Source: Frankia sp. QA3 (GTDB taxonomy: Bacteria > Actinomycetota > Actinomycetes > Frankiales > Frankiaceae). From it: a DNA stretch of 64,000 nt. The notes beneath the pieces are model-generated. The model saw only the letters and a program-made list of their open reading frames with translations, was not told the origin of the DNA and searched no databases. Position numbers and translations under genes: made by a program. Where the stretch lies: positions 2,228,597 to 2,292,596 of the forward strand of contig NZ_CM001489.1 of NCBI RefSeq assembly GCF_000262465.1, read 5' to 3'. Within the stretch, counting starts at the first letter, position 1. The number at the start of each line of letters is the position of its first letter. This document shows positions 34,522 to 43,678 of this stretch, piece by piece.

Positions 34522-35835
34522 TCAGGGCGCCGAGAGCACCCGCAGGCTCGGCGACGCCCCGGGAACCGACCGACCTGCGGGGTTCCAGAGCGCGAGGAAG
34601 TCCCCGCCCGCTCCGGCCACGCCGGTCAGACCGGTACCCCAGGACGGCAGCGGGACCCAGGCGCCGGAGGTCTCGTCCAACAGCTGCGGCGTCCCTCCGG
34701 CACAGGACGGGAGCGCCACCGCGACTGCCGGTTCGAGCAGCGCCACCACCGACGTCGGACAGATGGTCGCCGTCGGCACGGCAGGACCTGGCAGGGCGAC
34801 CCACCGGTCGGTCGTCGCGTCGAACCGTGCCGCCCGCGACTGCTCAAAGAGCACCGATACCGCCAGCGGCCCGGCCGCAGTGGCCACCAGGCTCGCGCCG
34901 GCGGCAGGCACCGGCGGACCAGCCGCTACGCTCCAGGTACGGGCAGCCGGGTCGAAGACGAGAGTCCGCCCGCTCTCAGGCCCGGACGAATCGTCCTGCG
35001 CCCTCGCCCAGACGACCATCCGCTCGCCGGACCAGACAGCGGCCACCGGAACGAGGCTGCCGCCGCCCGGGGCGGGCGGCAGCACCTCCCAGGTGCCTGT
35101 TGCAGGGTCGTAGCCGGCGCCGTCGGCACGGATTCGACTCGGTGTACCTGTGTTCGGGGCCGCCCCGACGGTGCCGCCCCAGATCAACAGACGGTCACCG
35201 GTCCACACCGCGACCGCCCCGTCGCGGGACTCGATCGGCGCCTGTGGGAGCTTCGACCAGGTCTGCGAAGCGACGTCGAAAGCGAGGCCGCTGGGCGGGT
35301 AGGTGGGCCCCTGCGCGGGCGTGCCCCGCGCAGTGTCCTGGCCGCCCCAGAGATACAACGTGGTGTCGGAAGCGGCGGACACGGCGCTGGTCAACGTCGT
35401 TGGGCTGGCTGGTCGAGCGGGGCCGAAGGGCTCTCCGGCTGTCCCGGAGACCGAGGCGACGTAGTGCCCGTCGTCGTAGTCGAGGGAGACAAGTGAGTGC
35501 CCCACCACGAATGCGCGTACGTCGTTGCCGGACGTGGTCGGGTCGGGTGGCGGGACGTCCCGCCACCGCCAGGAGGTGAGGTCGGGCGACCTGGCCGGTT
35601 GGGCGACCACGATCGCGGCGGGAGCCGGGCCGCCGTCGTCGAGCCAGTCCCGGACCGGGCCGGCGAACACCACCGAACCCGCCGCGACGACCGCGACTGC
35701 CGCCCCGGCCACGGCGATGCCGCGCCGGCGCCGGGCCCGGCGGACCAGACCGCGCACGTTCTCGGCCAGAGCGGGATCAGCCTCGACGCGATCGGCCGTC
35801 CGGTGTAGCAGTGTCTCGATCATCCGGTCGGTCAC
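34522..35835 (-). CDS. Membrane-anchored kelch-like protein, probable anti-sigma/sensor partner of SigE
   Basis: 437 residues. A short cytoplasmic region (RTADRVEADPALAENVRGLV, RRARRRRG) precedes one membrane span (IAVAGAAVAVVAAGSVVFAG, residues ~40-59). The outer part holds kelch-type propeller repeats: LYLWGGQ, VASQTWSKLPQAPI, LLIWGGT, PATGTWEVLPPAPG and AARTWSVAAGPPVP. Its start overlaps the sigma-factor stop (ATGA, 35832-35835), so the pair is translationally coupled. A cytoplasmic tail binding the sigma factor while the propeller senses the outside is inferred, as no zinc motif is seen. Confidence 0.8.
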   Translation of the reverse strand: MTDRMIETLLHRTADRVEADPALAENVRGLVRRARRRRGIAVAGAAVAVVAAGSVVFAGPVRDWLDDGGPAPAAIVVAQPARSPDLTSWRWRDVPPPDPTTSGNDVRAFVVGHSLVSLDYDDGHYVASVSGTAGEPFGPARPASPTTLTSAVSAASDTTLYLWGGQDTARGTPAQGPTYPPSGLAFDVASQTWSKLPQAPIESRDGAVAVWTGDRLLIWGGTVGAAPNTGTPSRIRADGAGYDPATGTWEVLPPAPGGGSLVPVAAVWSGERMVVWARAQDDSSGPESGRTLVFDPAARTWSVAAGPPVPAAGASLVATAAGPLAVSVLFEQSRAARFDATTDRWVALPGPAVPTATICPTSVVALLEPAVAVALPSCAGGTPQLLDETSGAWVPLPSWGTGLTGVAGAGGDFLALWNPAGRSVPGASPSLRVLSAP

Positions 35836-36416
35836 CTGCGCTCACCCTCCAAGGAGGCTTCGGTGGTCGCGAGCACGCCCCGTAGGGCGGCCAGGCCGCG
35901 GCTTGTCTGGCTCTTGACCGTCCCCACCGAACAGTGGAGGAGGTCTGCCGTCTCCGCCTCCGTCAGCGCGGCATAGTGCCGGAGCACCACCGCTGCCCGC
36001 TGCCGCGGTGGCAGGCGCCGCAGCGCGGCCAGCAGCAGGTCGCGCTCGTCGACTGTGGCGGTAGCGTCCGCTGCCGCGACGAGGTCGGGAAGCGTGCTTG
36101 TCGACCGTTCACGCCAACCACCGAGGCGCCACCAGGAGACGACGGTCGTCACCATGGTTCGACGCACGTACGCTTCGCGGCCCTCGGGGGCGATCCGGTC
36201 ACCTCGTAACCAGGTCTTGACCAGGGCCGTCTGCACCAGGTCCTCCGCTCGGCCCCGGTCCCCGAGGAGCAGGTAGGCGAACCGGGTCAGGTGCGCGCCG
36301 CGCCGGCGCACGAACCCCTCGAAGTCCTCGTCGCCGACGTCCCGGCCGTCCGCATCCCGGCCGCCGTCGTCGCCGTCGCCGCCGTCGAGGAGACGGTGGT
36401 CCCGGCCGTCGCCCAC
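35832..36416 (-). CDS. SigE-family ECF RNA polymerase sigma factor
   Basis: 194 residues. An unusual Asp/Gly-rich N-terminus (~28 residues) is followed by region 2 (FEGFVRRRGAHLTRFAYLLL, GDRGRAEDLVQTALVKTWLR) and region 4 (ALRRLPPRQRAAVVLRHYAA, LTEAETADLLHCSVGTVKSQ). SANT/SigE-type factors of actinomycetes have this size. GTG at 36416 follows GGGAGGT. It forms an operon with the kelch-like membrane protein. The family typically reads promoters with GGAAC/GTC-like elements, but no self-promoter is obvious here. Confidence 0.9.
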   Translation of the reverse strand: MGDGRDHRLLDGGDGDDGGRDADGRDVGDEDFEGFVRRRGAHLTRFAYLLLGDRGRAEDLVQTALVKTWLRGDRIAPEGREAYVRRTMVTTVVSWWRLGGWRERSTSTLPDLVAAADATATVDERDLLLAALRRLPPRQRAAVVLRHYAALTEAETADLLHCSVGTVKSQTSRGLAALRGVLATTEASLEGERR

Positions 36417-36622
36417 CCGTTCACCTCCCGGTCGCCGCGCTCACCCCTCTCATACGCGAGAGCGGTCCGAAAGGTTGCCAAGGACCGGATCGGCAGGAGT
36501 GGAGTCGACAAACCCGAAGCCCGAGCTGCTGGTACGGGGGCCGCTTGCGGAGCGCAGATCGCGGCCAGCTCTGAGACGGGGAACACCAGCACGCGACGGC
36601 GGTGAGTGCCTCGAACAGCACG

Positions 36623-36802
36623 AGCGCATACCGGTGGGCGATCGCGGAGGCCTTCCAGCAGGTGAAACAGACCTGCGGACTGGACGACTACCAAGTTCCG
36701 TGACTACCGGGCCTGGTACGCCACATCACCTTGTCCATGCTCGCCTACGCCGCCCTGGCCGACCAGGTAGCAGGGGTCGCGTCGCAGCCCGCGAAGGCAT
36801 GA
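36623..36802 (+). pseudogene. IS701-family transposase C-terminal remnant
   Basis: Three frame pieces line up with an IS701 transposase: AYRWAIAEAFQQVKQTCGLD and DYQV, then a shift to RDYRAWY, then a second shift to HITLSMLAYAALADQVAGVA. That is the E-containing C-terminal part with two frameshifts. The rest of the element and its ends are missing. Confidence 0.65.
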
Positions 36803-36811
36803 GTTGCGGTG

Positions 36812-37672
36812 CTATGCCTTCCGGCCGACGCCACCGTAGGCGCTGACCTGGGCGTCGGTCAGGCCTGCCGGGATTGTGCCGTCCGGGCGCCAGCGGTGCA
36901 CCAGCTGCACCCCCGGCTCGATCAGGTCCAGACCGGTGAACAGGCCCTCGACCTCGGCCTGGCTGCGTAGCCGGGTGGGAATGCCGCGCTGCCGGTAGGC
37001 CTCGGCCGCCGCCGCCACCGCCGGGTCGACGTCGCCGGTGCCGTGGCTGAGGACGAGGTAGCTGCCGGACGGCAACTCGTCGAGCAGCCGGCGCAGGATG
37101 CCGTGCGGGTCGTCGGAGTCGGGAATGAAGTGGAAGATGGACATCAGGGACAGGGCGACCGGCCGGCTGAGATCGAGGGTGGCGCGCAGTTCGGGGGCGG
37201 CCAGGATGCGCTCGGGGTCGCGCAGGTCGGCGTCGAGGTAGACCGTGGCGCCCTGGGGGCTGCTCGTCAGCAGGGCGCGGGCGTGCGTGAGCACGATCGG
37301 GTCGTTGTCGGCGTAGACGACCCGCGCGTCCGGGGCGATGCTCTGGACGGTCTCGTGCAGGTTCGGGGAGGTGGGGATGCCGGTGCCGATGTCGAGGAAC
37401 TGGCGGATCCCGACCTCGCCGGCCAGGAAGCGCACCACCCGGGTCATGAACGCTCGGCTCGACCGGGCCGCGGTCGCGACGTTCGGGGACGCCGTCAGGG
37501 CCTGCTCGGCGGCCTCCCGGTCGGCGGGAAAATTGTCCTTCCCGCCGAGGTAGTAGTCGTACATCCGGGCCGAATGCGGCTGGTCGGTCTTGAGATCCAC
37601 CGGGCTGCGCTCCTCGACGAGACTCTGCCACCACCGTCCGCCCGCCAGGTCCCGCTCGCCTTCGCCCGTCAC
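36812..37672 (-). CDS. SAM-dependent methyltransferase, Methyltransf_19 (ex-DUF574), copy 2
   Basis: 286 residues, closely related to the copies at 2127 and 45015. It shows DLKTDQPHSARMYDYYLGGK, FLDIGTGIPTSPNLHE, VVYADNDPIVLTHARALL, the ALSLMSIFHFIPD step and QLVHRWRPDG. I start it at the GTG at 37672 rather than an upstream ATG at 37756, because the G-rich ribosome site (37682-37687) and the conserved promoter element lie between those two codons. The first ~105 bp of coding sequence are almost identical to copy 3, which suggests recent duplication or gene conversion. Confidence 0.92.
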   Translation of the reverse strand: MTGEGERDLAGGRWWQSLVEERSPVDLKTDQPHSARMYDYYLGGKDNFPADREAAEQALTASPNVATAARSSRAFMTRVVRFLAGEVGIRQFLDIGTGIPTSPNLHETVQSIAPDARVVYADNDPIVLTHARALLTSSPQGATVYLDADLRDPERILAAPELRATLDLSRPVALSLMSIFHFIPDSDDPHGILRRLLDELPSGSYLVLSHGTGDVDPAVAAAAEAYRQRGIPTRLRSQAEVEGLFTGLDLIEPGVQLVHRWRPDGTIPAGLTDAQVSAYGGVGRKA

Positions 37673-37681
37673 CGCGGCCAG

Positions 37682-37719
37682 CCCCCTCATATCAGGACGA
37701 ACACCTTGAATCACCCTAA
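37682..37719 (-). promoter_or_regulatory. Conserved promoter/leader of methyltransferase copy 2
   Basis: Read on the minus strand: TTAGGGTGATTC (37719-37708), 8 nt, CGTC (37699-37696), 8 nt, AGGGGG (37687-37682), then the GTG at 37672. Same order and first spacing as at copies 1 and 3. Confidence 0.6.
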
Positions 37720-37894
37720 CGGCAGCCGCTCCTCGTTCCCCGACGGATGTCTTCACCGACCACGAACCGATTCCGTCCCCCGACGCCGCTAGGCCGACTG
37801 GCCAGCCCGTTCGCCCGTGAACACGCAGGCAGCACGCTTCCGGTTGGGTTGCCGCAGTGACCTGCGTGGGCAGCGCCGCGGGTCAGGGCGCCAG

Positions 37895-38593
37895 TCAGGC
37901 CGCTCCCGGCTGGGTGGGCGGCCGGTCGGAGGGGCGTACGAGGCCCGTCTCGTAGGCGAAGACGACCGCCTGGACGCGGTCGCGCAGCTCCAGCTTCGCG
38001 AGGATCCGGCCGACATGGGTCTTCACGGTCGCCTCGGACAGCACGAGGTGCGCCGCGATCTCGGCGTTGGAGCGTCCGGCCGCGACCTCGCCCAGCACGA
38101 CCAGCTCACGGTCGGTGAGCCGGGCCAGGCGGGGATCCGCGGGAGCCTGCGGACTGTCCGGGTCGGGCAGCTTGTGGGCGAAGGTGTCGAGAAGCCGCCG
38201 GGTGATGCTCGGCGCGACCACCGCGTCGCCGACCGCCACCGCCCGGATCGCGGACAGCAGATCCGCCGGAGGCACGTCCTTGAGCAGGAAGCCACTGGCA
38301 CCCGAACGCAGGGCCGCGTAGGCGTACTGGTCGAGATCGAAGGTGGTCAGGATGAGGATCCGGGCCGTCCCGCCGGCGGCGATGATCTGACGGGTCGCCT
38401 CGATCCCGTCCATGCCGGGCATCCGGACGTCCATGAGCACGACGTCGGGCGCGAGCTCGGCGGTCAGCCGGATCGCCTCCGCGCCGTCGCCCGCCTCCCC
38501 GGCGACGGTCAGATCGGGCTGCGAGTTCAGCACCATCCGGAAGCCCAGGCGCAGCAGCGGTTGGTCGTCCACGAGCAGGACCGAGATGTTCAC
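37895..38593 (-). CDS. NarL/LuxR-type response regulator
   Basis: 232 residues. The receiver domain has the acidic pair VDDQPLLR and the phospho-acceptor Asp in VVLMDVRMPGMDGIEATR (residue ~55), with Thr and Lys in LILTTFD and FLLKDVPP. The LuxR helix-turn-helix reads LTDRELVVLGEVAAGRSNAE and IAAHLVLSEATVKTHVGRIL. Its start overlaps the end of the histidine kinase gene by 4 bp, so it is the kinase's cognate output. It probably controls the ABC transporter genes that lead the operon. The C-terminal Pro-rich tail is harmless. Confidence 0.93.
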   Translation of the reverse strand: MNISVLLVDDQPLLRLGFRMVLNSQPDLTVAGEAGDGAEAIRLTAELAPDVVLMDVRMPGMDGIEATRQIIAAGGTARILILTTFDLDQYAYAALRSGASGFLLKDVPPADLLSAIRAVAVGDAVVAPSITRRLLDTFAHKLPDPDSPQAPADPRLARLTDRELVVLGEVAAGRSNAEIAAHLVLSEATVKTHVGRILAKLELRDRVQAVVFAYETGLVRPSDRPPTQPGAA

Positions 38594-39951
38594 CCGGCCA
38601 CCCGCTGCGCCGCGACCCGCCTGGGCGCGGGGCCGCCCGGCGCGGCGCCGGCGGCGGGCGCGACCGGATCGGGATCGGCGAGAAGCCGCGCGTGCACGCG
38701 CCAGCCGCCCGTCGGCCGCGGCCCGGCCACCACGATGCCGCCGAAGGCCGCCACCCGTTCCCGCATCCCGACAAGCCCCTGCCCACCAGAACCGCCGGGC
38801 CCACCAGAACCGGCGGGCCCACCAGAACCGGCGGGCCCGCTGTGGTGCGGGTCGGTGGTCTGGGTGGCGCGGCGTCCGGCGGCTGCCCGGCCCAGCCCGC
38901 CGTCGAGGATCTCGACCTCGACCGCGCCGGCGCCGTACCGCAGCCGGACCTGGGCCGTCGCCGCGGGCCCGCCGTGCTTGAGGGTGTTGGTCAGGGCTTC
39001 CTGGACGAGCCGGTAGACGGTGAGCGCGGCGCCGCCGGACAGCACGAGCGGCTCGCCGCTGATCTCCATGGTGACGGGCAGACCGGTCGCCCGGACCTGC
39101 TCGACCAGCCGGTCGAGATCAGCGAGGCCGGGCTGCGGCGCGCGGGTGTCCTGCTGGGCGTCGTCCCGGAGGATGCCGAGCAGCCGGCGCATCTCCGCGA
39201 GCGCCTCACGGCCGGTGTCGGACACGGCCTGGACCGCCCGGCCGGCCTCGGCGGGGTCGGTATCGAGGGTGAACGCCACGCCGTCCGCGAGGGCGATCAT
39301 CACGGAGAGGTTGTGGGCGACGACATCGTGCATCTCGCGGGCGATGCGGGCCCGTTCGGCCGCGGCGCCCAGGCGATTCTGCTGGTCGCGTTCGCGTTCG
39401 AGGCGGGCCGCGTGGTCCTCCAGGTAGGCCAGCCGCGCGCGGCGCCCACCGATGTTCACCCCGGTCGCGCAGGCCGCGATCACCATGCCGGTGAGGAACA
39501 CGAAGGCGCTGAACATCTCCTGCACCGGCGGCCCGCCCCAGCGCACCGCCGCCAGCACCACTCCGAGCTCGGTGACGCCGGCGGCGAGCAGCATCCAGCG
39601 ACGGGGCCGGGACGCGGCGACGGAGTAGAGGGCGATGAGCAACGCCGCGTCGCCCGGCGAGGTCACGTCGAGCAGCCACTGGACGAAGGCGATCGCGGCG
39701 AGCAGGGCGAACACTGCGATCGGCCGGGAGCGCCGCCAGATCAGCGGAACCAGCAGCACGGCCGCGAACACCATGCCCAGCGGGTGCCCCTCGGGGTGCA
39801 GCACCGCGGCGATCAGCGCCAGCGCCGCGCACGGAAGCACGATCGCCGCGTCGACCCCGGTCGGATGCGCCGCGAGCAGCTGGCGCATCCGGCCGGGGCT
39901 GCGCGGGCCGGGCAGATCGTCGACAGCCACGTCATGGGCCACGCGCTCCAT
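38590..39951 (-). CDS. NarL-type (HisKA_3) sensor histidine kinase
   Basis: 453 residues from the ATG at 39951. The N-terminal half has 5-6 membrane spans (IVLPCAALALIAAVLHPEGH and ALLAAIAFVQWLLDVT among them). The phospho-acceptor His lies in ERARIAREMHDVVAHNLSVM, and the ATP-binding domain has YRLVQEALTNTLKHGG (N box) and GLVGMRERVAAFGG (G box). A Gly/Ser-rich linker just before the G box is written by three copies of an 18-bp repeat (38781-38834). The start codon is not certain: upstream GTG codons and no strong ribosome site. It lies downstream of an ABC permease and upstream of its response regulator. Confidence 0.9.
   Translation of the reverse strand: MERVAHDVAVDDLPGPRSPGRMRQLLAAHPTGVDAAIVLPCAALALIAAVLHPEGHPLGMVFAAVLLVPLIWRRSRPIAVFALLAAIAFVQWLLDVTSPGDAALLIALYSVAASRPRRWMLLAAGVTELGVVLAAVRWGGPPVQEMFSAFVFLTGMVIAACATGVNIGGRRARLAYLEDHAARLERERDQQNRLGAAAERARIAREMHDVVAHNLSVMIALADGVAFTLDTDPAEAGRAVQAVSDTGREALAEMRRLLGILRDDAQQDTRAPQPGLADLDRLVEQVRATGLPVTMEISGEPLVLSGGAALTVYRLVQEALTNTLKHGGPAATAQVRLRYGAGAVEVEILDGGLGRAAAGRRATQTTDPHHSGPAGSGGPAGSGGPGGSGGQGLVGMRERVAAFGGIVVAGPRPTGGWRVHARLLADPDPVAPAAGAAPGGPAPRRVAAQRVAG
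38781..38834. repeat. Three-copy 18-bp in-frame tandem repeat
   Basis: GCCCACCAGAACCGGCGG is repeated three times (first copy one base different). Read in the kinase frame it adds Gly-Pro-Ala-Gly-Ser-Gly units inside the ATP-binding domain. A slippage-prone variable linker is inferred. Confidence 0.85.
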
Positions 39952-40012
39952 TGTGCTCGCGACGACCCGCCCGACGACCCGCCCGAAGCCCCGCGCCGAG
40001 GACGCCACGACC

Positions 40013-40849
40013 CTAGGCGTCCCGTCGCCGCAGCACCACCGCCGCGGCGGCCAGCAGGACCGCCGCGTATCCGCAGAACAGCGCGAAGCCGGTCCAGGGC
40101 GCCATCGACGAGGAGTCCCGCACGACGGCGAAAACGGCCTGGCCGGCGCTGCTGGGCAGGTACGGATCAATGTTGTCGTACCAGCTCGACGGAAGGAAGT
40201 TGACGATCAACGGAAGGATCAGCAGCACCCCGAACAGGATGGCGATCCCGCCGGCGGTGCTGCGGACCAGCGCGCCGAGAGCGACTCCCAGCAGGGCGAC
40301 GACCGTCAGGTAGAGACCCCCGCCGACCACGGCGGTGAGGACGCCGGAATGACCGAGCGTGGTCTCGATGTGCTTCGACGACAGCATCGCCTGGCCGCCG
40401 AAGAAGGCGACGAACGACGAGACCGTCATCAGCACGAACGTGACGACCGCGAACACGATCGACTTCGCCCACAGCACCGGCAGGCGGTGGGGCACCGCGG
40501 TGATCGTCGCGCGGATCATGCCGGTGCCGTACTCGCCGCTGAACATCAGCACGCCGAGCACGCCGATCGCGAGCTGCGCGAGGAACACGCCACTCAGGCT
40601 CGTGTTCGTCGGGTCGAAGGTGAGCCGGTCGATCTGCGACGCCTGATCCCAGTGGCTGGCCTGCGCCCAGGAGATGAGAATGCCGAGGGCGACCACGAAG
40701 ACGATCGCCGCGAGCAGGGAGAACAGAGTCGACCGCAGGGACCGCAGCTTCGTCCATTCCGACAGCAGGACCCGCCGCTGGGTGACCCCGTAGCCGGCCT
40801 TCGCCGTCAGCTCGCCGCGCCCCGGTCCGACGCCCGTCAACGTTGTCAT
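40013..40849 (-). CDS. ABC transporter permease (ABC-2 type)
   Basis: 278 residues with six membrane segments, as in antibiotic or lantibiotic-type exporters: LLSEWTKLRSLRSTLFSLLA at the N-terminus (the conserved EWxKLRS motif), FLAQLAIGVLGVLMFSGEYG with the TGMIRATI loop, IVFAVVTFVLMTVSSFVAFF and ALLGVALGALVRSTAGGIAI. It overlaps the ATPase gene by ATGA (40846-40849). Together they should form an exporter, plausibly for bacteriocin or lipid resistance, a role common when such pairs are linked to a NarL-type two-component system. Confidence 0.9.
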   Translation of the reverse strand: MTTLTGVGPGRGELTAKAGYGVTQRRVLLSEWTKLRSLRSTLFSLLAAIVFVVALGILISWAQASHWDQASQIDRLTFDPTNTSLSGVFLAQLAIGVLGVLMFSGEYGTGMIRATITAVPHRLPVLWAKSIVFAVVTFVLMTVSSFVAFFGGQAMLSSKHIETTLGHSGVLTAVVGGGLYLTVVALLGVALGALVRSTAGGIAILFGVLLILPLIVNFLPSSWYDNIDPYLPSSAGQAVFAVVRDSSSMAPWTGFALFCGYAAVLLAAAAVVLRRRDA

Positions 40850-41841
40850 GATCTCGCTCCCGCCCCGTGGGTTTCGAGGTGGGCGCCACCCACCGCCTGC
40901 GCTGCCCCGTCCCCCGGCTGGTGCGGCAGCGTCGACGCCGAGCCGCCGTGGTATTCGACGGCGTCGTGGGTCAGCGCCATGAACGCCTCCTCCAGCGACG
41001 CCTGACGCGGCGTCAGCTCGTGCAACGGGATGCCGGCCGCGGCGGCGACATCACCGATCCGAGCGCTCGGCAGGCCCGACACCTCGAGGACGTCGACTCC
41101 GTCCGCGCGGATCGTGACGTCCGCGGACAGCAGCAGATCCCGCAGTTCCGGCGCGCGCGGCGACCGGACGTGCACGACGTTCTCGGAGGCGCCGGCGACG
41201 AAGTCCGCGACGGACATGTCCGCGATCAGCCGACCCTGCCCGATGACGACGAGATGCTCGGCCGTGAGCGCCATCTCGCTCATCAGATGGGACGACACCA
41301 GCACCGTGCGCCCCTGCGCGGCCAGGTCCTGCAGCAGCGTGCGGATCCAGCGGATGCCCTCCGGGTCGAGGCCGTTGACCGGCTCGTCGAGGATCAGCGT
41401 CCCGGGATCCCCGAGCAGCGCCGCGGCGATACCCAACCGCTGCCCCATGCCCAGCGAGAAGCCCCCGGCCCGCTTGCGGGCCACCCCGGCCAGCCCGGCC
41501 AGCTCGATGACGTCGCTGACCCGGCGGCGCGGGATGCCGTGGGTCTGGGCGAGGGCCAGCAGGTGGTTGTAGGCCGACCGACCGGTGTGCACCGACCGCG
41601 CCTCCAACAACGCACCGACCTCGCACAGCGGCGCCCGGAAATCGCGGTACCGCTGCCCGTTGATCAGGACGCTGCCCTCGCTCGGCTGGTCCAGACCCAC
41701 GATCATCCGCATCGTCGTGGACTTTCCCGATCCGTTCGGCCCGAGAAAACCGGTGACGATGCCGGGCCGGACCGTGAAACTCAGCTCCGACACGGCGAGC
41801 TTCTCGCCGTATCGCTTGGTGAGACCTTGCACCTCGATCAT
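40846..41841 (-). CDS. ABC transporter ATP-binding protein
   Basis: 331 residues: Walker A FLGPNGSGKSTTMRMIVG (residues ~32-49), a Q-loop region, a signature SLGMGQRLGIAAALLGDPGT (variant LGMGQ), Walker B TLILDEPVNGLDPEGIRW and H-loop VLVSSHLMSEM. The C-terminal ~110 residues carry a regulatory extension ending in a Gly/Ala/His-rich tail. It is the first gene of a four-gene overlapping operon (ATPase, permease, kinase, response regulator). Confidence 0.93.
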   Translation of the reverse strand: MIEVQGLTKRYGEKLAVSELSFTVRPGIVTGFLGPNGSGKSTTMRMIVGLDQPSEGSVLINGQRYRDFRAPLCEVGALLEARSVHTGRSAYNHLLALAQTHGIPRRRVSDVIELAGLAGVARKRAGGFSLGMGQRLGIAAALLGDPGTLILDEPVNGLDPEGIRWIRTLLQDLAAQGRTVLVSSHLMSEMALTAEHLVVIGQGRLIADMSVADFVAGASENVVHVRSPRAPELRDLLLSADVTIRADGVDVLEVSGLPSARIGDVAAAAGIPLHELTPRQASLEEAFMALTHDAVEYHGGSASTLPHQPGDGAAQAVGGAHLETHGAGARS

Positions 41842-42109
41842 CGCTGATCGCCCATCTCTAGGGATCCAAGTCCAGCAACGGTGCTGAACCTAATCCGCTG
41901 GACACGGCAGGACGACGGCCCACAGAGCGATCTATGCGGGCGTCGGTATCCACCTTGCGGCGTACCCGCCTACGCCGTGGGAGGTATCCCGCCCCCGTCC
42001 CACGAGCCGGCGGCACCATCCCGCCCCTTCCTCCCGCGATCGACATCCGCGCCGCCGTCCAGGTCCTCGCCCGCCTCCCCCACCGCGGCGCCGTCCCCCG
42101 CGCCGATCA
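41842..42109. other. Promoter region of the ABC/two-component operon
   Basis: No gene is seen. On the minus strand TTAGGT near 41887-41892 could be a -10 box for the ABC operon. An inverted repeat GGCGTA/TACGCC (41958-41975 region), flanked by GGTATCC-like sequences on both sides, is a possible binding site for the response regulator. Both are inference. Confidence 0.35.
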
Positions 42110-42430
42110 GCTCTGTTGCGTTATGCCGAGGCGGGACGTGGCGGGCTCAGGTGGTGCCCCTGATCAGAGGGCGAGGGCGAGTTCGGTGAAGGCAGCCGCG
42201 AGCCGCTGGGGAGGCTCGGCGTCGCTGGCGAGTTCGTAGCGGCCGCGGCGGATGTTCTGGACGAAGGCGTGTCCGGAGCCGATCACCTGTGCGGATCGCA
42301 GACGTTCGAGGCCCCGCATGGGGCGGAGTCGGGCTTTGAACCTGCCGTGGTCGGCTTCGATCGGGTTGTTCGCGTACCGCTCGTCGATGTGGTGGGCGGC
42401 GGGGATGTGCGCGGCGAGGACCCGGCCGGA
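42110..42430 (-). pseudogene. IS6-family (IS240-like) element remnant
   Basis: The outer end at 42110 reads GCTCTGTTGCG, the canonical IS6 terminal repeat. Inside, the minus strand encodes the C-terminus of an IS6 transposase: RYANNPIEADHGRFKARLRP, MRGLERLRSAQVIGSGHAFV and QNIRRGRYELASD, stop at 42164. Everything N-terminal to about residue 140 and the other end are missing, cut near 42430. Confidence 0.8.
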
Positions 42431-42625
42431 GGAAGCACACGCCTACGATGCATAACTCGATCATGCGCGTTCGGCCGGGTCAACCACGGCGCCGCCAACG
42501 CAACAGCGCCCGCGCTGCTGTGCACGCGTCGAGGCAGCCGCCTGATCCAGACCGGCTTCGTCACCGAGACCAGTGCCGCCGACAGCACAGCCGGGTCGTC
42601 CCCACGGTGATCCTCTGCGGCTCGG

Positions 42626-43678
42626 TCATCGGGCGGCGGGGTCGGGTTCAGAATCAGCGCGGTCAGGTTCAGGACCAGCGGGGGCGAGGTCGGGGTCGCT
42701 GCGGGATTCGAGGGCGGTGAGGACGGCGACCATGTCGGCGGCGGCGCGGCCCTGCGCCAGGGTTTCGCGGTAGAGCGCGTGGCAGACGTCCGTCAGGGGC
42801 GACGCGATGCCGGCGGACCGGGCCGCCTGGGCGATCAGACGGGTGATCTCCAGCACGTCGGGGACGGCGGCCTGCACGGTGAAGTCACGCTCGACGAGCT
42901 TCGGCAGCTTCGTCCGGGAGACGTCGCTGGCCATCGGGCCCGCGGCCAGCACCCGGCCGAGCACACCGAGGTCGACGTCGTTGCGCCCGGCGAAGTGCAC
43001 CGCCTCCGCGAGCCCCGTCACCAGCGTGATCAGGAACAGGTTGACGGCGAGCTTCGTCGACATCGCCCGGGGAATCGGCCCGCAGTCCACCAGGTCCTGG
43101 CACATCGGGGCGAGCAGCGGTCGCACACCGGCGACGTCACCGGGGTCGCCGGCGAGCATGGCCACGAGCCGTCCGGCCTCGGCGGGCCCACGCGACCCGG
43201 ACACCGGTGCCTCGACGAGGCGAGCGCCCACCCGGCGGAGGTCGGCGTCGAGGGCTCGCGAGTAGGCCGGCGAGGTCGTTCCCATCTGGACGAGCATGCG
43301 GCCCCGCAGCCGGGCCGGGAACGTCGGGCCGCCGCGGTCGAGCACCACATCGATCGCCTCGGGGCCGGCGAGCATGACGATCACGACACGGCAGCGCGCG
43401 AACACCTCGGCGGGGTCGTCGGTGGTCTCGGCCCCGGCCGCCACCAGGGGCCCGGTTCGGACGGGCGTGCGGTTCCACACCACCAGCGGCCGGCCCGCGG
43501 CGGCGAGGTTCGCCGCCATCGGCTGGCCCATCGTGCCGAGCCCGACGAAGCCGACCGGTCCCGCGTCGAAGGCCGGGTCGCCGGGCGGGTCGCTGGGCGG
43601 GTCGCAGGGCGCTGTCCCGGTCGCGGCCCCCCGATCGCCTGCGGATGCCGGGCCGGCCGTCGTGGATGCCGAGGTCAC
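42626..43678 (-). CDS. NAD(P)-dependent oxidoreductase of the 6PGDH/3-hydroxyisobutyrate dehydrogenase family
   Basis: 350 residues from the GTG at 43678, placed by GGGAGG just upstream and by the fold start. Rossmann loop [20 protein letters not shown] (residues ~40-59), WNRT after strand 2, the substrate loop [20 protein letters not shown], the catalytic-helix [20 protein letters not shown] with Lys, and [14 protein letters not shown]. The short [11 protein letters not shown] Pro/Asp stretch near the N-terminus and the Pro/Asp/Glu tail are low complexity. The neighbours (IS6 scar, truncated haemoglobin) give no pathway. Substrate unknown, likely a 3-hydroxy acid. Confidence 0.88.
   Translation of the reverse strand: MTSASTTAGPASAGDRGAATGTAPCDPPSDPPGDPAFDAGPVGFVGLGTMGQPMAANLAAAGRPLVVWNRTPVRTGPLVAAGAETTDDPAEVFARCRVVIVMLAGPEAIDVVLDRGGPTFPARLRGRMLVQMGTTSPAYSRALDADLRRVGARLVEAPVSGSRGPAEAGRLVAMLAGDPGDVAGVRPLLAPMCQDLVDCGPIPRAMSTKLAVNLFLITLVTGLAEAVHFAGRNDVDLGVLGRVLAAGPMASDVSRTKLPKLVERDFTVQAAVPDVLEITRLIAQAARSAGIASPLTDVCHALYRETLAQGRAAADMVAVLTALESRSDPDLAPAGPEPDRADSEPDPAAR

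Noticed and set aside
38692-40203. A 503-residue plus-strand frame
   Set aside because: Antisense of the histidine kinase, whose catalytic motifs are unmistakable.
42448-42610. A plus-strand peptide ending in TAGSSPR
   Set aside because: It may be debris of a lost gene next to the IS6 remnant, but nothing supports a family, so it was not listed as a gene.
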